From Pelobates cultripes (taxonomy: Eukaryota > Chordata > Amphibia > Anura > Pelobatidae), in NCBI GenBank assembly GCA_933207985.1, contig OW240913.1, positions 323,650,512 through 323,714,511 of the forward strand: a stretch of DNA of 64,000 bases. Direction: 5' to 3'. Position 1 is the stretch's first letter. Each line of letters opens with the position of its first letter. A program made the translations under genes and the position numbers. Of this stretch, positions 10,606 through 20,927 are shown piece by piece. Under the pieces are notes generated by a model. It worked only from the letters and a program-made list of their open reading frames with translations. It made no database searches and was not told the DNA's origin.

Positions 10606-11631
10606 CAAGCATGTCAAACTTGCTACCCACGGGCCGCATGCAGCCCACAATGTTTATATTTGCGGCCCACCTGCACTGGAGCCACTTTGTGTTGTGGTTG
10701 CGACCAGCCAATTCCCTTCCACAGCCAATTTGGGTGCTCCCGCAGGTCCTCCTCGCAGTGCCAGGAGTGGCTGGCATGCTTGAACAGAGTAGTGCAGGGC
10801 TGGAATTGAAGGACAGGTGGCTCATCTTAAGGTAGGGGAAGAGGGGCTTGGGGGACCTTCCTGTGTAGTATGTTAAATTAGGGAGTGGGGCAGTGCATTA
10901 AATTGGGGGAGAGAGGGAAGCAGTGTATTAGAATGGTGGGAGAGGGAGGTAGTGTATTGGAATGGTAGGAGGGGGGCAGTGTGTTAAATTGGGGGAAGGA
11001 AGGGCAGTGTATTAAATTAGAGTGGAAGGAGGAGGAGAAGTGTATTAGATTGGAGGGGGCAGTGTATTATTTTTAGGGGCACTGTATTAGAATTGGGGGA
11101 GGGGCAGTGTATTAGAATAGGGGGGAGGGATCAGTGTATTAGATTGGGTTTGCATGGAGGCGTTGAACGCTCCCCATGAAGATGCTGATTAGACATGCAT
11201 CATTTTTGCCACATGCACAATAGCCTTACAATGCTTTTCTATTGGAAAGCATTGGATTTGCTGTGATTATCAAGATTGAGCTCAGCCAAAGTAAAGAACA
11301 CACTCATAGAACTTCAAAATAAACAAGATAACATAATTTGTTTTTATAGCTGTGCAACAGCATACATTTACCATTTTAGTCCCATTACCAAACTTTTCTT
11401 AATATGTCAAGTTAGTTTGACTGAAACATTTGTAACGTGCAAATGCACGTCTCCTTAAAATAAATTTGCTCCTTTATTTACTTTAAAGTAAGACAGTTTT
11501 ATTTAGAAAAGTACAGTATAAAAAAGTTGCCAACGTTTCAATGAAAACTGAAGTTTTTGTTTTTTTGAGGCCCACATAAACGTAAACCTTGTTTATTTGG
11601 CCCGTGTTAACCTTTGAGTTTGACATGCTTG
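10606..11631. mobile_element. hAT-Charlie-like miniature element A
   Basis: The terminal inverted repeats are CAAGCATGTCAAACTTGC at the left and its mirror GAGTTTGACATGCTTG at the right. The flanks are identical 8-bp duplications CTCTAGAG (10598-10605 and 11632-11639). Subterminal parts hold GGGCCGCA and GGCCCGTG-like patches. There is no transposase; the interior contains a purine-rich minisatellite (10860-11150). Confidence 0.9.
10860..11150 (+). repeat. Purine-rich minisatellite
   Basis: A phrase like GGGGCAGTGTATTAAATTGG recurs about eight times with variable GGGGGAGAGGGA spacers. Unit length varies around 30-45 bp. Confidence 0.85.
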
Positions 11632-11639
11632 CTCTAGAG

Positions 11640-11776
11640 CAGGCTTCCCCAAACTCCTGCCCTCCAGATGTTGCTTAACTACAACTCCCATGATTCTCAG
11701 TCTATCTATTTCACTCATAGAATCATGGGTGTTGTAGTTCAGCAACATCTGGAGGGCTGAAGTTTGGGGAAGCCTG
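11640..11776. mobile_element. hAT miniature element B (palindromic)
   Basis: The 137-bp element starts CAGGCTTCCCCAAACT and ends AGTTTGGGGAAGCCTG. Nearly its whole length folds on itself (CCCTCCAGATGTTGC against GCAACATCTGGAGGG, and CTACAACTCCCATGATTC against GAATCATGGGTGTTGTAG). It is flanked by the same 8-bp CTCTAGAG (11632-11639 and 11777-11784), sharing one duplication with element A. Confidence 0.92.
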
Positions 11777-11784
11777 CTCTAGAG

Positions 11785-12705
11785 CAAACATTCAGCAATA
11801 CTTTGCAGTGGTTCTGACTTAATTAACATATGTTGTAAAATAACATCAACGGGTTGCATTGCTGATTTCTATTAAAATTGACACTTTTATAAATGTTTGT
11901 TTTGTTTAAAAATAACAAATTCCAGACACATACAGCACTTCAGCAAGCTGAAATGCTTCATGTGTCTGTAGTGTGCCTATTACAAGGTTTATAAAATTCA
12001 CCCCTACATACTTAAATGCAACAGAAAAATAAACTGCAAAATTAAAGCAAAAATTATACATACTGTGACAACAGCAGAATTAGATTTTTTTTCCCCAAAT
12101 CCACTACTTTGGCCTTAACTTTGTAGATTGGTTTTCAATTCTCTACAGTAAATTATTTAGGTTAGGGAATAAACTACAGAGGTAGCTTAACTGTGAAATG
12201 TAGTGAATTGAAATGTTAATTGTAAATTACAGACAAAAATAATTAATTTGATAAAGTTCTCTAATTCAATCTAGGCACAGCTTGGCTATTTTAATCTACA
12301 TTTTGCAGTTCAGATTGTAATGCATTACAATTATCTTTTTAGTAAATAAACCCCCTGTGTATATCTATATATTGTCTAGGATGCAGACGGGGATGTGACG
12401 AAGACGCTTGGAACATTGAGTGAGTACTAGAAGAGAAGTCCAATCACTTAAATTGCAAAGCAATCCTTTTATATAGCAGAATCTGACTGGAAGTATTTTT
12501 TTGTGATTTACAGCATTTTTCCCATTTCCCTTTTTTTTTATTTTTACTCTTATTTCACTCCTTCTGATTTACATACTGTGATGTCATGCATATATTATTA
12601 ATTATGCAATTTAGTATGGCCGGTATTGTTTTCCAAGAAAGGTGGCAACCCTATGTATAGGAGTGCAGAATTTGTTGGTGCTATATAAATAATAATTACA
12701 TAAAT
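11785..12705. other. No gene; LINE tail at right end
   Basis: The stretch is AT-rich. It has loose similarity to the extreme right of the window (63700-63960) around GGCCTTAACTTTGTA, suggesting an old shared repeat. At 12668-12700 the text GAATTTGTTGGTGCTATATA followed by AATAATAA is the 3' terminus of an L2-like LINE. Confidence 0.45.
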
Positions 12706-12724
12706 ATACAAACACAAACATGTT

Positions 12725-12964
12725 GTGACTGCAGGAAACTATTTGATATGTACAACTAAAATATTACTTTCTATCAAGAGTTCTACCAAACTAACCAAAC
12801 TGTCTCAAGTGGAGACAGTGAATACACTTGACTGGGACCCGCTAGTGGAAGAACCCACAGATGATACACCTATGAGCACCGAAGCACCTGATGTTCCTTC
12901 AAGACTCAGAACATCTGAGTGGTGCCTTTGTGTAAATTGTGTGCCCTGCTTCAGGGAGATCTAG
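12725..12964 (+). pseudogene. Possible relic with a WCxCxxC motif
   Basis: A 79-codon frame ends in RTSEWCLCVNCVPCFREI. The WCxCxxC pattern followed by Cys resembles the cysteine-rich cytoplasmic domain of P2X7 receptors. I recall P2X7-like domains also occurring in vertebrate repeat ORFs, but cannot confirm that from the sequence. The upstream part (PLVEEPTDDTPM) is acidic linker. The frame stops right after the motif; downstream text in other frames shows no convincing continuation. It could also be chance. Confidence 0.25.
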
Positions 12965-13869
12965 CAAATGCAGGAAATGATTCTTCTGGACAAGACCTGC
13001 ACATGCCAATAGAAATACTTGCAGCAGGATCTTGTAAGCAGGGAACACATACTAGTTGTATGCTTCACAAATAGGTGATGTAGCAAGTAATTTTATGGCA
13101 GGACAGGAGGCTTCATATTTGCTTATCTTTCTTTACGGTTTCTCCCAGCAGCAAAGAAATAGTTAACAATAGTATAAACAGATCAACCAATCAGAGTGTA
13201 TAACAGTATTATATGATGTCATCAAGCTCCTCCCAATTCCTCTTTCTTTGCTGCTTGCCTCCCAGGTGAGTCTACTCCAATTATATTGCTATACCATTTA
13301 GCCTTCAATAAATATTTTACTTGAATTTCTTACTTGAATGTCAAAATATTTTACACTATACATTCAGCTATAACTTTAATACCACTTTCTGTGTACCAGC
13401 CATTCATATTTTCTACTATTTCCACCTTTCTAACACTAGTCAACATATTTTACCTCACTTTATTTAATTACTGTTACTTTAAATAGCAGGAGTCTCACTC
13501 CCGCAATTCACTGATTCACCTCTCCTGCTTTCGGTACAGACCGCGGTTTTCGCCGTTATACTTCCTGTCAGGAGCCGCGGACTCCATTTCCCAGGAGTCC
13601 GCGGCTAATTTTCGCGCCCTTTTGTGGTTCCCCGCCCGTTCGTCCCTTGCACTTAACAAGTGCATTTTTTCCCGCCCTTCTTCTGGCCGCGGCCATTTTA
13701 ATCGCGCCTCCATCTCAGCAATCCTGTCAGGCTGTCACTAGGATCTGGTAAGTACCACCTTCTTTATTTTCAAGCACCTTAAGTGCTCAGCTCCATTTTC
13801 ACTTATTGATTTTGTTTATTTTACATTTTTCAAACAGGCTATATCTACAACCTGCAAACTTCCTATAAA

Positions 13870-14196
13870 TAAACTGGCCTTGTGGGTGACCCCCACCAAT
13901 CTTTGCCTCTGTCATCTTATTACATTGAGTGGTTTTGTTGTGGGTGACCCCCACCTTTCTTCACTCTTGCCAAGGTGTCTAAACACCATTGTGTCAGTTA
14001 AGGGTGACCCCCTTATCTAAATATCCCATAACTACACAGGTGATCCAACACCTTATCTATTCTGTGGTGACCCCACTGTTTTTTTTATGATAGTGGTACA
14101 ACCCACTTGTGTTTTCTTTAGTGGACAACCCCACTAATTATTGAGTGCCACCCTTATACAATAGTTTGGGTGAACCCCATCTATAAATTAGCCATT

Positions 14197-14230
<34 letters not shown>

Positions 14231-14290
14231 GGGTGACCCCCATTTATAATCCTGATATATAACTTTGGGTGAACCCCATTCATCTCTGCC
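13870..14290 (+). repeat. Spaced GGGTGACCCCCA palindromes in DIRS leader
   Basis: The motif or a close variant occurs near 13883, 13941, 14001, 14064, 14121, 14167, 14229 and 14265, mostly 57-63 bp apart. The best copies (GTGGGTGACCCCCAC) are themselves inverted repeats able to form a small hairpin. The intervening DNA is not strongly repeated. Confidence 0.9.
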
Positions 14291-14346
14291 TTTATATATT
14301 TATATATATTTAAAAAAAAAAAAAAAAACCCAATCTAAGACATACC

Positions 14347-16050
14347 ATGTCTGATAATAGTGAGCCCGCAATTTCCCAAGAGCTCAAAGCTTGGTTGGTT
14401 TCGACCATTGCTGATACCATTCCCAAGGCGTTAGCAGCCTTTCATGAGAAGACCTCTGTCGAGGCCACCCCTACTGCGCGTCTACCTTCTGATTCCGAAG
14501 ACTCTCAACCCTCGGATCAGGAAGTCACACGCAAGCGCCCCTGGAAAGGGGATAGTTGGTCTGCGGGCAAAGGTAAGGCTCCCACTAAGTCCCAGAAATT
14601 GGCAAACACCCGCTACGCTCATGCCAAACCCAACCCCCTAGAGGGTTCTACATCCCATGAGGGAGACGGAGTGGAAGATTATTACCTTGAATATTCTGAT
14701 GAGGACCCCTCGGCGAATGCGCCAGGGGATGCCCCATCGGAATTTGTCAAGGAGACCTTTCTCACACATACAGACATAGACCCAAAAACATCTCTTCAGA
14801 AGGGACCCGATTCAGACATCCTGCTGGATGCTTCGGGTGTCCCTTTGTTTGATCCCAGGATCATCAGACATCCACGGTCAGCAGAATGGGCCCCACCAGA
14901 CCATATTTAAAACTTTTGTAAAATGTGGTTACGCAAAACACTTGAAAAGGAAATCAGGGCGAAACTCAGAGCGGAGTGCCCTCGACCAACTATCCCAAAC
15001 AAGGTGGCTCTCACGCCTGAGTTTGACCCACTGTTTGTCACATTTCTCACTAAGTCAGGGAAAGACCCTCACAAGGGCATTGAGCAGGGTCTTAAAACGG
15101 CCCAGGATAAACTCCTAGACATCGCTGGCCCTATAATCCAAATTTTCATTTTGGCAGACGAAGCCTTAACTAGTGGGGAATTCGACCCAAACACAGTTAG
15201 AGAGTGGGTCCAGAGAGCCTTATGTTTCCTAGGCAACGCAAACGTGGCTATGTCCACTGAGAGACGCAGGGCGGCACTATACAAGCTAGATGCAAAACTA
15301 GCGGATCTGAGCTCCCGGGAACTGGGACCAGAGGCAAATGGATTAATGTTTGGAGATTCATTCATGAGGGATCTCTCCAAACATGTAGCGGTGTTTACCA
15401 CCCTAAATAAGGCCCAATCTTCCCTGCGCAGGGTTTTTCGTTCTCAAGCAGGTCGTTTTTCTGGGAGAGCTGGACATTATCGAGGCCGAACGAACAGCAG
15501 AGTTGCCTTCACAGGCTACAGGCCTCGCCCTTCCGAGAACTATTGGCAATCGGGACAACCCCGACCCTACCACAGGCAACTATTCACTAATAAAGGGTCT
15601 ATCCGGAGACGTGGATCTGCCTCCCTACGCGGTAGAACTGCTCCAGGTAATCAATCTCCCTTCTTTCAATGTACCTATAGCAGGTCGATTAACACATTTT
15701 TTCCAACAGTGGGAATTACTTTCTCAGGATCTATGGATCCTACACACAGTCCAAGGGTTCAAGATAGATTTCCTTTCCACCCCTTTCCAAGACACGCCAC
15801 CGACACCACCACAGATGTCTGTATCAGACAATCTGACACTACAAAACGAACTACACAAGCTAGTAATAAAAAGGGCTATAGAAAAATCCCCGTTCCCTCA
15901 TACTTTTCTCAGCAACATTTTTCTGGTCCACAAAAAAACTGGAGACCTACGTCCAATTATCAATCTAAAAAACCTGAATCACTTTGTCAAATATCGCCAC
16001 TTCAAGATGGAAGGCATCCATATGCTCAGGGACCTCCTTTGCGTGGGTGA
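14347..16050 (+). pseudogene. DIRS gag
   Basis: The start ATG at 14347 opens a frame broken once by TAA at 14908-14910 and resuming in the same frame. The region before the stop is acidic and low-complexity and ends LFDPRIIRHPRSAEW, a DIRS gag hallmark. After the stop come LRAECPRPTIP, LTPEFDP, DKLLDIAGPI, QRALCFLGNAN and GLMFGDSFMRDL, all matching the conserved core of vertebrate DIRS gag. A basic Arg/Gly tail (residues about 370-430, RAGHYRGRTNSR) probably binds RNA. The protein packages the element RNA. Beyond about 15700 this frame overlaps pol and is probably not conserved for itself. Confidence 0.88.
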
Positions 16051-17526
16051 TTGGTTCTCCAGATTCGATCTCAAAGACACATACCTCCCAGTTCCTATTG
16101 CTCGCAACCATCAAGCTTTCCTGCAATTCTTCTGGCAAGTCATATGCCTCCCATTCGGACTATGCTCCGCGCCTTGGTGTTTCACGAAACTGATGAAACC
16201 AGTGATGGCACTACTCCAATCTCAGGGGATTCGGTCAATCATATACTTGGACGACATCCTGATAATGGCACAAGACCCAGATCTCTTACGCCAGCAAACA
16301 GAGATGACGTCGGCCCTACTACAAAACCTTGGTTTTGTAATAAATTTTCAGAAGTCAGCCCTGGAACCTTCCCAAAAGGTACAGTTTCTCGGGTTTCTGA
16401 TAGATTCTGTACAGGCGGTTTTACAACTACCCTCTGCAAAGATCAGAATCATCAAAAAAGACATTCGCAAATTGTTATCAGCTCATCAGATTCGCTTACG
16501 CGATCTGGCCCATACTATAGGCCTACTGACCGCCTCTATCCAAGCCATTTACCCAGGGCCTTTACACTACTGGGCCATGCAACGGCTCAAGACGTTTTAC
16601 CTACACCGTTCCACCTCTTACGATCAGTTCATCCACCTGACAGACGAAGTTCGTATAGAACTTCACTGGTGGCTCCACAACTTGGAGGCCTGGAATGGCA
16701 AAGCCATCTTCGGATCTCAACCAGACTTCATTCTGGAATCCGATGCCAGTCTCCTAGGATGGGGCGCCACGTGCGCCGAAGGATCCACCGGGGGTCTATG
16801 GTCCCCCTCCGAACAAGCACTGCACATCAATTGTCTAGAGTTGATCGCAGGATCTTTCGCGATTCGCAGTTTTGCAAAAGACTGTTTCAACTGTTCACTA
16901 GTACTACGCATGGACAACGTCTCTGCAGTACGCTATGTGAATCGATTAGGGGGTTCATGATCCAAGCTCCTATCCGACCTTACCAAGGATCTGTACCAAT
17001 TCTGCCTAGAGCGGAATTTGTCCGTCAAAGCGGAATATCTTCCGGGCACGGACAACCTAGTAGCAGATTGGTTCTCTCGCCACTGGAGGGATGTAAGCGA
17101 CTGGCAATTAGACCCCCGCTTGTTCCATCAAATTTTCTGCCTTCGCGGGCCCCTTACACTGGACCTGTTTGCATCCCGTCTGAATCGCCAGACGGAGGCC
17201 TTTATCACCTGGCTCCCAGACCCCCTGTCATGGGCGGTCGACGCCTTTCTACATCCTGGGCCGGAGACGGGAGCCTATGCGTTCCCGCCTTTCTCCATGA
17301 TCCAACGCACCCTTTACCGGGTCAAAGCCCTAGCAGTGACAATAGTCACTGTTACTCCTCACTGGAGAGCCCAGACTTGGTTCCCAACCCTGTTGGAACT
17401 ATCTGTGAATCACCCAATTCTACTACCTCGAGTGCCCGACATCCTGTGGGAGCCAGCAGGGCACTGTCATCCACTCGCCCTTCAAGACCGGATCCAACTT
17501 GTAGCTTGTCAGTGCGACCCAATTAA
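15503..17526 (+). pseudogene. DIRS reverse transcriptase/RNase H polyprotein
   Basis: The pol frame overlaps gag in a different phase. RT motifs are readable: VHKKTGDLRPIINLKNLN, SRFDLKDTY, CLPFGLCSAPWCF and IIYLDDILIMA, so the catalytic YLDD pair is intact. RNase H follows with LESDASLLGWGA, CLELIAG and MDNVSAVRYVNR. A TGA at 16958-16960 interrupts at GGS*SKLL; a CGA Arg codon is expected there, so a CpG-to-TpG change is likely. The frame continues with YLPGTDNLVADWFSRHW and PLTLDLFASRLNRQ, leading toward the methyltransferase-like region usual in DIRS. The recombinase is lost. Confidence 0.9.
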
Positions 17527-17584
17527 TCAGTGCGACCCAACTGGAGGAAATTATCAGTCGGCTTTTGTATATAGTCAAAAGAAA

Positions 17585-17586
<2 letters not shown>

Positions 17587-17650
<64 letters not shown>

Positions 17651-17658
17651 TATATATA
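17587..17658. repeat. (TA)n microsatellite
   Basis: About 27 TA repeats, then a T run, mark the right edge of the DIRS copy. The break point may reflect slippage or deletion here. Confidence 0.95.
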
Positions 17659-17711
17659 AATAAATTAAATAAGAAAATGGTATTTCAAGAAGCTTAGTGG
17701 GGGTTACTTAA

Positions 17712-18410
17712 CACCTTAAGGACTGAGCCAAATGTACACGTTGTGAACAAAACAAAACCTGGCATTTGCACTACGTCTGTCCAACCGTACTTCACCTCTT
17801 AAATATTAAATGCACCCACCCTTATTATATATCATTTTATTCAGGGGACACAGGTCTTTCAATTAATATCAAATATTTAGCTATGAAACATAATTTAATA
17901 TGAAAAAAATGGGAGAAAAGAAATGTTGTTATATTTTTTTATGTTCTACATGACATTTTAACTGTCAATGTCATAATAGTGTTTGCTTTTACTGCAATAA
18001 AATACACATATTTGTATTCAGCAAAGTCTGACGTGTAAAACAGTGCCCCCTATGTACAGGTTTTATGGTGTTTTGGGAAGTTACAGGGTCAAAAATAGCA
18101 CATTACATTTGAAATTTGCCAGATTGGTTACATTGCCTTTGAGACTGTATAGTAGCCCAGGAATTAAATTTACACCCATAATGGCATACCATTTGCAATA
18201 GTAGACAACTCAAGTTATCGCAAGGACCTCACTCTCACATGGTGGGGGGGCCAGAGGAAGCAGGATCCGCCGCGGGGGACACCCTGGGATCCCAGGTGAG
18301 TCTTCCCAACAGCGATCGCCAGCGACCGGGTAAGTAAGAAAAACCGGAGGGTGTACTATTACGCCCTGCGGCCTTTAGGGGGTAATAGTACGCCCTCCGG
18401 TTTTAAGGGG
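17712..18410 (-). mobile_element. piggyBac-derived miniature element
   Basis: The flanking TTAA sites are at 17708-17711 and 18411-18414. The left end CACCTTAAGGACTGAGCC and right end GGTTTTAAGGGG form short inverted termini. The interior shares GTACAGGTTTTATGGTG, GGGAAGTTACAGGGTC and ATGGCATACCATTTGCAA with the piggyBac 3' region (34560-35540), in reverse. A GC-rich inner part (18240-18400) contains a second inverted repeat around TACTATTACGCCC. There is no coding capacity. Confidence 0.85.
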
Positions 18411-18419
18411 TTAATTATG

Positions 18420-19317
18420 CATAAAAAAAACTCAGCGGTGCGTGCATTTGATGAAACCATTGTTAAAAGCTAACTATAAGGGTGTTAAGTTTACAAGTGT
18501 GAGATGCTCACATACTCTGTGTGATCAATTGCATGTTCTCAGTGTTGTCCATATTCCTCAATCTGCTGCATTTTCATTGACTTTCTTTGTTGCATTTAGG
18601 ATTAGCGAGCAAGTTTCGTTCAGTAGGTTAGGTTGTCAGAGTTGCCATTTAATAATGTATTGTCAGGAGTTCCCATGTTGATATTTGGTTGAGATTTTCC
18701 AAAACTGATCACTTTGGAAAGGGCAGGTGGATTATTTTGTCTAGCTATATTGGAGGAAAAGATTTTTGACTTTGCAAACTTGTTGTTTGCCTCTATTTTC
18801 CATGTTCATATCTGGGTCATAATTCAGAATCTCCTTTAAAACCAGATTTCAAAGGGTTTTTTAAATTGTTTCTATTCGGGCTTGGTTATAGAGAAGATTC
18901 ACTTCTCATTATATTAAGAAGTGATGGAAGCAGAAAAAATATTGTGGTTTGGGAGCTGATGCAATTTGGTGTTGGTAACCAGATTATTTGAAAACTGCAT
19001 GTGCGTAATAGTATGATGTGATGCTTTCTGTCATTCCTTGATATTTCCTTTAGGTACCGTAACAAAACGTTTGGATTATAGGTCATTCTTATTAAGTGGG
19101 CCGTGTAAAGATCTGTTGTTAGAATATATGGACTCGGCCTGAGTTTCAATCATGATGTGGCAATATATTGAAATGTGCGAGTGGCTTGAGAATGTCACAA
19201 ATAATGGGTATTAAAAGATGGCCTGTTCCAGCTGTTTTTATCTGCATATAAGGAGAAAGATGACAGAATAAATAAGTTTAATAATTTATTGTTACTTTTT
19301 AAAAGTTCAAATTCATA
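18420..19317. other. No gene recognised
   Basis: Short frames only. No repeat termini, RNA gene or coding similarity could be identified. It may be unique intergenic sequence. Confidence 0.45.
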
Positions 19318-20927
19318 TTAACCCCTTAAGGACGGCGAGCATGGATTACACGCCGCCAGGCAGCATAGCAGTCCAGCCATTTTAGCTGTCCCACGTGTCC
19401 GCCTCCATTGACATGCTGCAGTTAGCGCTGGAAAGACCTGCCAGGCAACTTGGGCAGTCCACCTGTGGCCGATCATGGTAAAATGAGGCACGTGCCTGTC
19501 ACCTCGATCACTATACAATGTCTCAGCCAATGATTTAAGACATTGTCCCTGCCCTCTCTCTTCTACTCAGTTAGATATAAGGCAAAAGAGGCACAGAGCT
19601 CTTTGCTAACTTTGAGAAAAAGTGATAAAATAAAATTTTAAGCGGTTTTCCCTGCTGCATGATCACTGTACCGTACGGTATCTGTGCTGTATGGTACTAT
19701 ATCAGTGATCAGATTGATCAAGCTGACATTTTCTTTTGGATTATTTCTAAATAAATAAAAATTTTAGTACTGGTCGCGGCTGTTTGGTCTGTGATAAGTA
19801 ATTTTATTTTAGAAGTAGGAATTCGGGGGTTGTTGTGAATAGTGTGTATTAGGCAGGTAGGCAATAAATTAAATTATCCCCATATTTATTACAAAGAATT
19901 AATCCCCTAAAAATAGCACAACGGAGAAGGCACATGCCATTCTAGCAGACTGATAATAATGCTATAGCAGTAGTGATGTACCGAACGGTTCGCTGGCGAA
20001 CATAGCGTGTTGCGTTCGCCACGGTGGGCGAACATATGCGCGGTTCGATCTGCCCCCTATTCGTCATCTTTGAGTAAACTTTGACCCTGTACCTCACAGT
20101 CAGCAGACACATTCCAGCCAATTAGCAGCACACCCTCCCTAGCAGACCCTCCCACCTACTTAGATTCATTCTCAAGCTGCATGCTTAGTGAGAGGAGGGA
20201 AAGTGTAGCTGCTGTTGATTTGATAGGGAAATGGATAGCTAGGTTAGTGTATACAGTGTCCACTACAGTCCTGAAGGACTCATCTGATCTCTGCTGTAAG
20301 GACAGCACCCCAAAAAGCCCTTTTTAGGGCTAGAACATCAGTCTGCTTTTTTTTTTCTGTGTAATGTAATTGCAGTTGCCTGCCTGCCAGCCTGTGTGTC
20401 AGGCTCACAGTGGATACTGTGCCCACTTGCCCAGTGCCACCACTCACTCAATGGTGTCACAATAGCTTGCATTTAAAAAAAAAAAATGTATTTCACTGTA
20501 AGAGATTGAATAGCAGTTAGTTGTCTGCAAGCGTCTGTGTGTCAGGCTCGCAGCGTATACTGTGCCCACTTGCCCAGTGCCACCACTCACTCACTGGTGT
20601 CACAATAGCGTGCATTTAATAAAACCAAAAACTTTTTTCACTGTTATAGATTGAATAGCAGTTAGTTGTCTTCAAGCGGGTGTGTCAGGCCTACAACGTG
20701 TACTCTGCCAACCTTTGCCAGTTCAAAGTGCCACTCTTATCTGGTGTCACAATAGCGTGCATTTAAAAACCCAAAAACTTTTTTCACTGTTATAGATTGA
20801 ATAGCAGTTAGTTGTCTCCAAGCGTCTGTGTGTCAGGCCTACAACGTGTACTCTGCCAACCTTTGCCAGTTCAAAGTGCCACTCTTATCTGGTGTCACAA
20901 TAGCGTGCATTTCAAAACCAAAAAACT

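Larger units (their letters stand above)
13085..17526 (+). mobile_element. DIRS-type tyrosine-recombinase retroelement, 3' truncated
   Basis: The order is a GC-richer leader with a repeated short palindrome (to 14346), gag (14347-16050), and an overlapping RT/RNase H frame (15503-17526), the standard DIRS order. The tyrosine recombinase gene and the 3' terminal repeats are absent; the sequence breaks into a (TA)n run at 17587. Only one in-frame stop interrupts each of gag and pol, so the copy is fairly young. The left boundary is approximate; AATAAA occurs near 13305, and donor-like GGTGAGTCT and GGTAAGTACC occur at about 13265 and 13748. Confidence 0.85.

Noticed and set aside
16051..17526. 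A 491-codon + frame overlapping DIRS pol
   Set aside because: It is long only because the overlapping pol frame is constrained; its Arg/Ser/Pro-rich text has no domain similarity.
17018..17659. Treating the DIRS frame from 17018 as a separate gene
   Set aside because: It is in the same frame as the preceding RT/RNase H and is separated only by one TGA; the end runs into a TA repeat.
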